Shown here: one piece after another, positions 12,858 through 24,100 of the stretch
Layout: the number at the start of each line of letters is the position of its first letter
Numbering within the stretch: position 1 is the first letter of the stretch
Origin: Priapulus caudatus
Taxonomy: Eukaryota > Priapulida > Priapulimorpha > Priapulimorphida > Priapulidae
NCBI RefSeq assembly: GCF_000485595.1
Contig: NW_014577253.1
Span: 290,208-354,207, forward strand
Direction: 5' to 3'
DNA: 64,000 bases
Made by a program: the position numbers and the translations under genes
The notes under the pieces: model-generated
Databases searched by the model: none
Told to the model about the DNA's origin: nothing
What the model saw: the letters and a program-made list of their open reading frames with translations, nothing else

Positions 12858-13040
12858 TTATAGCTTGTTCAACATGTCGCTCTTCGTCTTTGCGTCGAGC
12901 TGTGCGCTCATTCGGGGATCCTTCTTCTTCTTGGACTGCAGCCTCGCCCTCAGCTCGCTCGCAGTCATGTTGAACGTCACGTCACCATCTGCCTGCGATG
13001 GTGGTGCGGCGGGGGAAGAGACGGGAGCAGGTGCTCTAGT
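12858..13040 (-). CDS. C-terminal exon: NHERF-type ERM-binding tail
   Basis: Acceptor TTCTGTTTTGCAG (strong pyrimidine tract) then 60 codons and TAA (12858-12860). It begins in phase 0, matching the donor of the last PDZ exon at 45706. Residues 1-20 are a Pro/Ala/Ser-rich linker (TRAPAPVSSPAAPPSQ). It then reads D-V-T-F-N-M-T-A-S-E-L-R-A-R-L, a Lys cluster (KKKKD), and a helical end ...KTKSDMLNKL. NHERF1/2 end with an FN-(I/M)-S-...-A-x-x-RA segment, a basic cluster and M-D-W-x-K-K-x-x-L-F-S-x-L, which binds the FERM domain of ezrin. Here the FN-(M)-T, basic cluster and final amphipathic helix are kept. The usual Trp is not present, and the last residues NKL lack the Ser at -2 that makes the NHERF1 tail a class I PDZ ligand. 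Weaker alternative: an unrelated gene's last exon. Confidence 0.65.
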   Translation of the reverse strand, partial: TRAPAPVSSPAAPPSQADGDVTFNMTASELRARLQSKKKKDPRMSAQLDAKTKSDMLNKL

Positions 13041-13537
13041 CTGCAAAACAGAATACAAACTCGTAAGATATCGTCACCAATTTCGTAAATATTGTTCACA
13101 CCTCACCTGAAATAAAGAACTGAATACTTCAATTATTGTAAACTTTTTATTTATTGACTATTTATTGACTACTCCTGATATAATATTGTAATATTTTCTC
13201 GCCACTGTCAACGAATCGCGTTGGACAGGTTGAAGAACGAATTCCTTCAACCGCGGACACATTCATCAGCAGACAGCACTAACAACCGCAACGGAGAAGT
13301 ATCGTGGATATCAATTACCCATCCTCAGCCAACTGACTGCAGCACTAATAACAAAATTACGATCCCATAATGGTCATTAACTGTCCGCTTGCTCCATTAC
13401 AGTCGAATGCGCATCTATTTGGGTAGATGTGTAGATAAATGTTTCTTATTCAATCTTCATGGCTGTCCCCAAATTCTCAAGGTGACATAGCGTGTCTGCA
13501 ATCTGAGTTCACTAGCCAGTCGTGTAAAAGTGAAATA

Positions 13538-14559
13538 ACAAGTGCCGCAGTGCGACAGGGCTCATCTGGTGTCTGGTGTTCTGCTGATAAATTCATTTGT
13601 GCATAGCAAGACGTCTTATACATAAGTCTTCTTTATTCTTGTTTGACTTTCGTAGCCAATTGGAACAAATATATCAGCTACACTTTCGCACCCACCTAAT
13701 CTCTATGCATTGCAGACACATGTGCATTGCAGGTTGGCAGGCAACAATTATGATTAGAAGCATGCCAGCCATGGGCTGCCCCGTGTTTTTGCCTACCCAA
13801 ACGAGCATTCACTGATGACAGACTGCTTTAGAAAATAATATGATTTAAGGAACGTAAACCTTGTTCAACAAACATTTGCCTTTGCAATTAAACTGTGCAA
13901 CTCACATTACACTGTAGCCTCATTACAACTGTAGCCTCACATTCACACAGGTATGGGTTCTAATAATAGCAAAAGCAGTTCAGTCCTTTGTTAACAGTCA
14001 ACAAATCAATGCTTGTAACCCCTCTTGAGGACTCAAAAAACGGGTTATCCGAGCACTTACTCTTCGCATGTCAGCTGAAAGTACATTCAGCGTCCTTTCA
14101 ATAAAGCCATAAAAATGGTAGGTACCGCTGAAACAAAAAAGTTTTTCAATACGCATCCGTTCAGACCATGTTTCTCAGAACAATGTCTAAAATCTGCCCT
14201 GTGCCCATTGACTTTGGACCTGTGACCTCCAATTTCGGCTCAGTGATGGCTTTTCCTACCATGATGCTAGACCACACTATCACGAGCCTAGGTCGAGCCG
14301 TTTAGATTTGTGCTCGCAATTCTGCATTTCCTCTCTATACCTTAAGTTAAGGAGGGAATGTTCCCCTTCTTTTACACCTCTTGACCTTTGACCTTTGACC
14401 CCAGCTTCGACATCCGGCAACTCGTTTCGGCATTACCCACCCACGTCCCGAATATCGTGAAGCGTCACGTCGAGCGGTTAAGATTTGTGCCCAACTGTTG
14501 ACGGACGGACGGACAATGCGATTCTACAAGGCTGCACCTGACTACGTCAGATGAGCTAA
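13538..14559 (+). mobile_element. Dispersed 'R' element, full-length (R2), Helentron-like
   Basis: Starts ACAAGTGCCGCAGTGCGAC, with GCTCATCTGG ~30 bases in, and ends ...CTGACTACGTCAGATGAGCTAA. GCTCATCT near the 5' end pairs with AGATGAGC at the 3' end, the 3' end has a small CTGAC-TAC-GTCAG hairpin, and it terminates CTAA. It also contains TTGACCTTTGACCTTTGACC (14381-14400) and a GACGGACGGACGGAC run before the hairpin. Subterminal inverted repeats, a 3' hairpin and a CTRR end are features of non-autonomous Helitron/Helentron elements. No open reading frame of note. Confidence 0.6.
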
Positions 14560-15805
14560 AAAGTAGCCGTTGCGCCTTCTGTGGCAGAGACTCGCTGTGT
14601 CGCGAGTAGGTGGCTGGCTCTTTTACGCCACATGTAATGCCATCACCGCCCGCTGTGTTCCAAGCCCATCTATCCTTGACCCAAGGACACCTGTTTTCAG
14701 TTCACACCTTTACTTTCATCCCTGCCCCCCTCGCCGCTAACGCGTTGACAACTAGCGTGTAGAACCAACCAATGCAAGCCTCGCCAGTGACCCTCTACAA
14801 CACACGCTCTAAACCGGTCTAGGATTGATTCACCGACCAAATACGTAAAGTGTAGCTAGGGCGGCTACGGCGTAAGTGTAGCTTCGGCGAGGGATGACCA
14901 CCCAGTTGAGTTACTGTTCAACGTAGAGGTAGTACATACAACACAGCGGCTGTGTGGATGCCTCTGTCACCTTGCAGATGACGGAGATTGTACACTCGCA
15001 ACAGGCTAAGCAGCTACGTACTACGCCATCATTAATTACCTTCCATGTGGCTTTTTACCATCTAAATAAACAAGGGCGCTCACTTCCCCGTTTCGTTCAC
15101 ACTGTTGCGCGTTTATTACGTTAGCCCAAACCACCCATCACGGTGACCGATGTGATGCCGACGTTTTCTCTCTAAAATTGCCGCTGCACGTAGACATAAT
15201 CTATGCGTCGGTCGTTCGTGACAGCAGGCATTGCGGACAGAAACGCACGGGGAACTTCGGAGTCAGTCTGCCATAGCACGTGTCGGCCTAATACCTGCCA
15301 TCCTACATTTATGTGTGAGAGACTTTTTGGGAAGCATATTGTTAAGCTTCTTGAACTTCGGTGCAGAAATCTATATGGCTGCACATATAACTGACCATTG
15401 AGCTGTGTTAATGTGGAATCGTGATCTATGTCTCGCTGATAGCAGAATAAAGATCAATGATATCTTCATCTATAAGCAAGCCCATCTTTATTCATTCAAT
15501 CTATACATGTGTTCGTGATTTCATGATAGCAGTTATCATGCCAACTTGCAACTTCTACTATCATCATCAATTATACTTATCTGGCAACACCCGCTGACGC
15601 ATCTGGTGCAGAAAGTACTCAGCCAAGCAAACCCATCGAGGCTGTGCTGCGCTGTATTACCAAGGTCAGCAGCTACGTAGAAGAAGCATGCAATTCTGTG
15701 CTAGGTATGCTGGACTGTGGTACAGTCACTCTCACCGTTACAATTAGTTTGTGCCATAATTAGGGAGTTAGTCTTATCACACCGCGTCGCTGGGTAGAGG
15801 AAAGT

Positions 15806-18349
15806 GGCTAACGCTCCATAGGAGTGTTCCCCAACTTTGATATAATAATGATTAATGACTTAATGATTGATAATCCTAACCTAAATGACATTAAACCACA
15901 AACTAATATATGACCATGACCAATGACCATATATAGATATATATGGTGTCAGGACAAATACCCCCCGGACAATTACCCCCCGGACAATCACCCTCCGGAC
16001 AATCACCCCCCGGACATGTACCCCCCGGACAATTACCCCCCATGCCATTCACGGCCCCTGGACAATTACCCGCCGGACATTTTACCCCACGGACAATTAC
16101 GCCCCGGGCATTTACCCCCCGGACAATTACTTCCGCGACAATTACCCCCGGACAATCACCCCGCCGACATTTACCCCGCGGACAATTACCCCACGGACAT
16201 TTACGCCCCGCCGAACAATTATTTCTCCCGGACATTTACTTCACTTGGTGTTTAATTATTCATTTGTTAAACAGTGATACAGGCAGGAGGTCGAAGAGGA
16301 GAGAAGAAGGTGGTGGAGAGGAGGGGGAGAAGGTGAAGAGAGGTGTGGGGGGAGGAGGAGAGGAGAAAAGGAGGTGAAGGGAAGGAGGTAGCGACGAGGA
16401 GGTGAGGAGAAGGAGAATGTGGGGACGAAACGTGGTGGAGGAGGAGGCGGAGAAGGTGAAAAGGAGGAACGGAGGGGGGAGAAGGTGGACGAGAGGAGGA
16501 GCGAGAGAGAGGAGAGGAGAGGGAGGTAAGAGGAGGTGAAAGGAGGAAGGAGGAGAGAAACGTGGGGAGAAGGTGGTGGCGAGGAGGAGGGGCGGAGAGG
16601 TAGGAAGGGAGGAGGAGGGGGGAGAAAGGTAGCGGGGGCCAGGTGGTGGAGGGAGGAGGGGAGAGGTGGTGAGGAGAAGAGGAGGCGGAAGGTGAGGAGG
16701 AGGAGGAAGGGAGTGGATGAGGAGAGCGAGGTAGGAGCGCGCCCTTCCATCTACTTCCGTCCCTCCGCCACCTCCTCCACTCGATCCTTCTCCTCTCCTC
16801 CTCACCCCTCGTTCCCCCTCTTCCATTCGCCACCTTCTCCCACGTTCCCCCTCCTTCTTCTCCATCTCCGTCTCCTCCTCCCTCCTCTTCCCGGTGCCTC
16901 CTGCCTCCACTCTCCTCCCTTCCCTTCTCCTCCTCGGAGGCCTCTGCTCCTCCTCCCTCTTCGCCACCACCACCTTCTCCCCTCCGTCCACCACCTGGCG
17001 CCTCGCTACGCCTCCTTCCGCTTCGTCTACTCCTCCACCTCTTTCTTCTCCTACTCCACTCCTCCTCCACCTCCTTGCTCCTCTCTTCTCTCCTCCCTCA
17101 CCACCTTCTTCCCTCCTCTCTACTTCTCCTTCGTCTCTAAACTCCTCCTCTCTCCTCCTCCTCCTCCTCCCTCTCTCTTACCTTCTCCCCCTCCTCTCAC
17201 ACCTTCTCCCCACGTTTCCCCTCCTCCACCTCCTCTCTCCTCTCCTCCTCCTCCTCCTCCTCTCCTCCACCTCCTCTCCTCCTCTTCTCCTCCTCTTCTG
17301 CCTCCTCCACCTTCTCCCCCTCCTCCTCCTCCTCACCCTCTCCCCCTCCTCACCCACAGTTCTCCTCGCTCCGCCTCGCTCACCTCCGTCTCATCTCTCC
17401 TCCACTCCCTCTCCTCCTCCTCCTCTTCTCCACCTCTCCCCCTCCTCCTCTTCCTTCCACCTCTCCCCTCTCCTTCGATCCCCCACCACGTTCGTCCCCA
17501 CCTCTCCCCTCCTCCCGACCCACCTTCTTCCCCTCCTCCTCGACCTCCTGCCTGTGATCACTGTTGCAACAAATGAATAATAAACACCAAGGTGAGTAAA
17601 TGTCCGGGGGGTTAGGGGCGGGCGTAGGCCGCGGGCGGGGCGTGAGCGCAACCTGACGCTGGGCGGTGTAAAGTTGTCCCGAGGCCCGTCGGGTGCAAAA
17701 TGTCTTCGCGGGGCGGTGTAATTGCCCGAGGGTAAAGTGTTCCGGGGTGTATTGGTCCGGTGGTGTAAATGTCCGGGGGGTGATTGTCGGGGGGGGTGAG
17801 TTGTCGGGAAGTTAATTGTCCGCGGGTACTTGGTCGGGGGGTAAATGTCCGCGGAGTGATTGTCCGGGGCGTGATATGTCGGGGGTAAATGTGCGCGGGG
17901 GTGAGAATGCTCGTGGGGGGTAATTGTCGTCGGGCGGTAGGAGTGGATCTGGCGGCGGTAAATGTCGCGGGGGGTAATTGGTCCGGGGTGGTCAAACGTC
18001 CGGGGGGTAATTGTCGGGGGTAGAAGTGTCCAGGGTAAAGTCCGGGGGGTAATTGTCGGGGGGGTAGAATGTACCGGGCGGGTAACTTGTCCGGGGGGTG
18101 AAATGTCCGCGGGGGCTAATTGTCCGCGGGGGTACATTGTCCGGGGGGGGTAATTGTCCGGGGCGGTAATTGTCGGGGGCTGTAAATGGCATGGGCGGTA
18201 CGTAATGGCAGGGGGGGTAATTGTCCGGGCGTAATTGTCCGGGGGGTGATTGTCCGGGGGTATTTGTCCTAGAACCATATATATATATATGTGTTACTAT
18301 GACCATTAATGACATTAAAGTTGGGAACACTCCTAATGGAGTATCACCC
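15806..18349. mobile_element. Foldback-like element, 2.54 kb (copy 1)
   Basis: Terminal inverted repeats begin GGCTAACGCTCCATAGGAG on the left and read GGGTGATACTCCATTAGGAG in reverse complement on the right. Flanks AGGAAAGT / GGGAAAGT match 7 of 8; the copy-2 left flank is exactly GGGAAAGT, so the original duplication is probably 8 bp. The left arm holds ~20 tandem units of a ~15-17-bp motif (CCCCCCGGACAATTA, 15950-16245), then a purine-rich GAGGAG tract (16270-16735). The right arm mirrors this: CTCCTC tract (16740-17560), then TAATTGTCCGGGGGG units (17600-18270). Long inverted repeats built of tandem short repeats are the defining trait of foldback transposons. The long frames across it are low-complexity artefacts. 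Confidence 0.75.
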
Positions 18350-19789
18350 GGGAAAGTAGTAAGTAAGAGAGAAGTAAGAGAGACGAGGGTTCTAAGGCAC
18401 AGCAGTACAGAAACGAAAGCAAAATAGTAGCGCATCGCCGCATTGAACTGACCATAGCGGCACGATGGGGCCATCTGCATGGCCAGCAAACTACTTGCGA
18501 TGTAGTACTTATCATTTGTGAAATTTCATCAGCTCCGACAAGCACATGTTTCACCAGGAAAAAGGAAGCAGACGCAACGGGAAATTACAGTGGACAAAAA
18601 AGCAGCGAACTATATAAGTTGCGCAAAACTGCAGTTTACAAGGATAGTATTGTACATACATTGGTCCCCGCCTTGACCGAAAGGTCACGAACCATAAAAA
18701 TATTATTATAAATTCCATGAAGAAATTATTCCAAATGCCACAGACATCTGACACATCGATGCTATATTTGAACAAAACATTCCATAATTCAGGAAGCAAC
18801 GCCCAAGCACGATCGATGCGCTACTAGGGTAGTCTATTTAACGTCTGGCTACGTCTGGTGCTCACAGGTGATTATTCACTGATGCAGGTTGATGACTAGC
18901 TAAATAGGCTCACAGCCTCACACAACTCAACAGTTTTTGCATGTATTAATAGGGGGTGGGGGAATTTCGTGACATAGCCTAGGAATAACAAGGGTCGAAC
19001 CTAACCTTTCTATAAATGTTACAGGAAACCCATACCACTGGTAATATCATGCTAGGAGGGGGAGGAAATGTTGTCTACTATTAACTAAACGTTTTGTTTA
19101 CATTTATTAAACTCATTTTTACATCGCTCTACAATCTAAGGTGAAGATCCCCTCGGCCAAAGGATACTGTTAGTTTGCTTGGCTGCTGTTATACGTGCGT
19201 GTAACATGATACGTCGTGTATTGGCCGTACTTATATTACGCATGTGTGCTCTGTAGGGCCGATTGCTGCATTATGAATAGGAGATGACTCGATGTGTATA
19301 AACTCTAGTGTTGCAACACTCTTGTTTGCAAACGAAAAGCAATATAAATGTACACTACTTAGAGAATATATGACTAGCTGATATATGATGAACACGGGGG
19401 GGGGGGCGGTGTCAATCCACACTGCATAGTGTAAAGAATAAAGGACCAAACAACGGTCGCACACCCGTACGCCAGAACACGTTATTTTCATTTGTCATGA
19501 ATTTTTGTCGGCTGAGTCACAGGACCTTTTGGAGTCCGTCTAGGGGGCCAGCTACTTTACTAGCTGCATCTGCCCACATTATTGGAGCGACAAGTTTCTT
19601 GTATGCAGCTTCCTTAACGCAGTGCACTATAAAAAACGCGGAAGCGAAGATGACTGCAGCATCTGTGGAATTCGTGAAACAAAGATATAAGCACGGGTCC
19701 ACGAAGAACGTCATTGGCGTAGTTCTTACCCAGAGGCACTTGGAACGTTTCAATAATAAAATAATGATGGTAAATAAACGCGAAATGTA

Positions 19790-20248
19790 GAAATGTATTT
19801 ATTAACAAAGTCTTAATGTTTATTTACTCTCTTTCGCCTATTATTACTGATAATTTCCTGTAAATGCTGTTCAAATGCTCGTCTGCAACACACAAGTACA
19901 TCGCACGGACGCCGCTGAGAATATGGGACAGGCATCATGTCAGCACACTGTAATTGTAAAGCCGGGCTTGGTGAATTCCGTTCACATGTTGCCTCGGTGC
20001 TATTTTATGTAGAGTATAGGCCTACGTGCAAGAGAAATCACCACCCCCACTCAAACAGCTGCCTACTGGATGCCGGCGACATATGTATATAACTATAAGC
20101 GTAAATGTGTAGCGGCGTGCGCCGTGCGTGCGGTGTACCTGTGTGTTGCAGAGGAGCATTTGACCGGCATTTACAGGGAATTATCAGCAATACTAGGCGA
20201 AAGAGAGTAGAGAAACATTAAGACATTGGTAGTAAATACATTTCGTGT
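19790..20248. repeat. Palindromic repeat, ~130-bp arms
   Basis: Arms 19790-19920 and 20112-20248 are imperfect reverse complements (AATGTATTTATTA..., CTCTCTTTCGCC, ATTTCCTGTAAATGC, TGCAACACACA). The spacer is ~190 bp. The equivalent in copy 2 is ~26685-27155, and a single arm occurs at 8495-8740, so it is a dispersed element. Confidence 0.75.
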
Positions 20249-21130
20249 TTATTCAGCATTGCTTTTTTATTGAAAATGCTCCAAGCGTCTGTGGTTTCTC
20301 GTCACTTTACCCTGTGTTGTGATCGCGCTAGGCAGCCTAAAAAAGCTGTGGCTCGCTCTGATACCGATTGCTGCAGTTGACAACACCGCAGGAGAGCGGC
20401 GTTGTGATGCATTTGCCTAATAGGCGAATATAAAATGTGCAGAGGTGCGCTGCTCAATGTACTTGTACTATGCCTGAACTGGTTTCTATATCCGTCAGGG
20501 CAGGCGTTGCATTGTGGGTAATATAAAAAATCGCGGAACCCTCTATAGCTAACAAATTAGCAATGCAAATTAATTCTGCTAAGCGGTCGACAATTTGTCA
20601 AATTGTACAATTTGTATGGCAGGTGTAAAAACGCCCACCGGCATGCTTGTATTTTATCTAATTGCGCGAGTTCTTAATTAAACCGATAAACCGGAAGTCA
20701 ACTTGATAGGATTCCGCATCTTCGCCGTAATTTCTTAGTAAACACACGGGATGGAAACTACTCTAAAGCTGGATTTACACTGACGATGTTGTGTTGCCGA
20801 ATTGCCAAATTGTACGAACTTGGCCAGTTGGCAACTAACAATCGGCAGTGTAAACGCAAAAGTTGGACGACCAACCGATCGGGCGCAGCGAGTTGGGAAA
20901 TTAGATTCATGTTTCGCCGACTCGGAGCGGTCGAGTCGGACGTTTTTTTGCCAAGTGGCCAATCAGAGAACAGCAATCAAGAGGTGTGTGCCTCCACCCT
21001 AAGGGGAGAGCACGTTTTTGCTATCGGCGCCACGCTGGCGGCGTGGAATACATGCACAAATTCGTACCGGCGTCGCCCCGCGCGTACCAAGACAGTCAAC
21101 TCAAACGGTTACAGCCCTATAGACCGAAGA

Positions 21131-24100
21131 GACGGACGGACGGACAATGCGATTCTACAAGCTGCACCTGACTACGTCAGATGAGCTAAAAAGTAGCCGT
21201 TGCGCTTCTGTGCAGAGACTCGTGTGTCGCGAGTAGGTGGCTGGCTCTTTTACGTCCACAGGTAATGCCATCACCGCCCGCTGTGTTCCAAGGCCCATCT
21301 ATCTTGACCCAAGGACACCTGTTTTCAGTTCACACCTTTTACTTTCATCCCTGCCACCCTCGCGCTAACGCGTGACAACGCGTCAGCCGTGTAGAACCAA
21401 CAAATCAAGCCTCGCCAGTGACCCTCTACAACACACGCTCTAAACCGGTCTAGGATTGATTCACCGACCAAATACGTAAGTGTAGCTAGGGAGCTAGGCG
21501 TAAGTGTAGCTTCGGCGAGGGATGACCACCCAGTTGAGTTACTGTTCAACGTAGAGAGTACATACAACACAGCGGGCTGTGTGGATGCCTCTGTCACCTT
21601 TGCAGATCACGGAGATTGTACACTCGCAACAGGCTAAGCAGCTACGTACTACGCCATCATTAATTACTTCCTAGTTGCTTTTTACCATCTAAATAAACAA
21701 GGGCGCTCACTTCCCCGTTTCGTTCACCTGTTTGCGCGTTTTATTACGTTAGCCCAAACCACCCATCACGGTGACCGATGTATGCCGACGTTTTCTCTCT
21801 AAAATTGCCGTCTGCACGTAGACATAATCTATGCGTCGGTCGTTCGTGACAGCAGCATTGCGGACAGAACGCACGGGGAACTTCGGAGTCAGTCTTGCCA
21901 TAGCACGTGTCGCCTAATACCTGCCATCCTACATTTATGTTGGAGAGACTTTTTGGGAAGCATTTGTTAAGCTTCTTGAACTTCGGTTGCAGAAATCTAT
22001 ATGCTGCACATATAACTGACCATTGAGCTGTGTTAATGTGGATCGTGATCTATGTCTCGCTGATAGCAGAATAAAGATAATGATATCTTCATCTATAGCA
22101 ACCCCATCTTTATCATTCAATCTATACATGTGTTCGTGATTTCATGATAGCAGTTATCATGCCAACTTGCAACTTCTACTATCATCATCAATTATACTTT
22201 ATCTGGCACACACCGTGACGCATCTGGTGCAGAAAGTACTCGCCAAGCATACCCATCGAGCTGTGCTGCTGTATTACCAAGGTCAGCAGCTACGTAGAAG
22301 AAGCATGCAATTCTGTGCTAGGTATGCTGGACTGTGGTACAGTCACTCTCACCGTTACAATTAGTTTGTGCCATAATTAGGAAGTTAGTCTTATCACACC
22401 GGTCGCTGGGTAGAGGGAAAGTGGCTAACGCTCCATAGGAGTGTTCCCAACTTTGATATAATTAATGATTAATGATTAATGATTGATAATCCTAACCTAA
22501 ATGACATTAAACCACAAACTAATATATGACCATGACCAGATTGACCATATATAAGGTTTAGTATGGGTGTAAGAACAAAATGACCCCGGACAATTACCCC
22601 AGTTGTTGCCTATTTTCTCTTCTTCTTTTTTTTATTCCAGTATTTTATTATTTATCCTCTTTATAACTAAGATTTCTTTTTCCGGACATATCACCCCGGA
22701 CAATCACCCCCCGCCGACATCGTACCCCCCGGACAAGGTACCCCCATCCATTCACGCCCCTGTGACATTACCCCCCGGACATTTACCCCACGGACAATTA
22801 CTCCCCCCTGGACAATTTACCCCCCGGACATTACTTCCCGGACAATTACCCCCCCGACAATCACCACCCGACATTTACCGCCCCGGACAATTACCCCAGG
22901 CATTTACCCCTCTTGGACAATATTCTCCGGACATTTACTCAACTTTGTGTGGTTATTATTCATTGGGTAAACAGTGATACAGGCAGTGAGGCGAGTGAGG
23001 AGAGTAAGAATTTGGTGTTGGTGGAGGAGGAGGGGGAGAAGGTGAAAGAGAAGGTCTTTGTAGTGGTGGGGTCAGGAGGAGAGGGTTCGAGAAAAGGAGG
23101 CTGAAGGAGGAGGAGGAGAGGAGGTGGAGGAGAAGGAGAATGTGGGTTGGAGATACGGTGGTGTGAGGAGAGGGCGGGTTGTTTTTTGAGGTATCTTTTA
23201 TTTGTGTTTTGTGGATGAAGGGTTGGAAAAGTGAGAGGACGCAGGGTGGTCGTGAGGAAGGTGGAGGAAGGAGGAGAGGCAGGCAGAGGAGGAGGATGAG
23301 GAGGATAGAGGAGGTGAAGGAGGAGGAGGGACGAGAGTGTGGGATGTAATGTTGTGGTGGAGTCGGAGAGAGGGGTTGAGAAGGTGAGATGGAGGAGGGG
23401 GAGATAGGTAGCGAGGGCCAGGTTTGGGTGGAGCGCTGGAGGGTCGAGAAGGTGTGGTAGGAGAAGCACGAGTGAGAAGGTTGGCAGCTGAAGCGAGGAG
23501 GAAGGGGAGTGTATGAGCGTGTATGAGCGCAGGTAGAGGCGCCCTCCTTCTACTTCCTCCTTCCCCCACCTCCTCCCTCAATCCTCTCCTCTCCTCCTAT
23601 CCACCACCTCTTCCCCTCCTTCTTCGCCATCTTTCTCCCCACGTTCCCCCTTCCTTCTTCTCCATTCTCCTTCCTCCTTCTCCTCCTCCTCCTCCTCTCC
23701 ACCTCTCCTCCTTCTCCTCTCCTTCGTCCTCACCTCCTCTCCTCCTCCTTCCACCACCACCTTTCTCCCCTCCTATCACCACTCTGGCCCTTCCGTACCT
23801 CCTCTCCTTTTCTTCATACCTCCTCCATCCTCTTTCTTTCTCCCCTCCTCACTCCTGCCTCCTCACCTCCTCTCCTTCCTTCTGCTTCTCCTCCTCCCTC
23901 TTCCACCACCTGTCTCCCTCCTCTCTACCTTTCTCCTTCCCGTCCTCTACTCCTCTCCTCTCCTCCTCCTCCTCCTTCTCCTCCGTCTACCTTCTCCTCC
24001 CCTCTCCTCCACCACCTTTTCTGTCCCCCCACGTTTTCCCCTCCTCCATCTCTTCCTTCCTCCTTTTCCTCCTCCTCCTCTTCCTCCCTCCTCCTACCTC

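Larger units (their letters stand above)
14500..21130 (+). repeat. Tandem duplication, copy 1 (~6.63 kb)
   Basis: Starts at the GACGGACGGACGGAC run of the R2 tail and runs to AGCCCTATAGACCGAAG. Copy 2 (21131-28049) follows directly and repeats the same order: R2-tail, ~1.3 kb unique, foldback-like element, ~1.4 kb, palindromic repeat, ~0.9 kb. Copies are collinear, with many one- and two-base indels in both directions. Confidence 0.9.

Noticed and set aside
16256-17580. Very long overlapping frames (up to 346 codons) on both strands
   Set aside because: Low-complexity Pro/Ser/Leu or Arg/Glu/Gly translations of inverted CTC/GAG tracts; part of the foldback-like element.
15950-18270. Possible CRISPR array (regular GGACAATTACCCC repeats)
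   Set aside because: Repeats have no unique spacers, occur in inverted orientation, and this is animal DNA.
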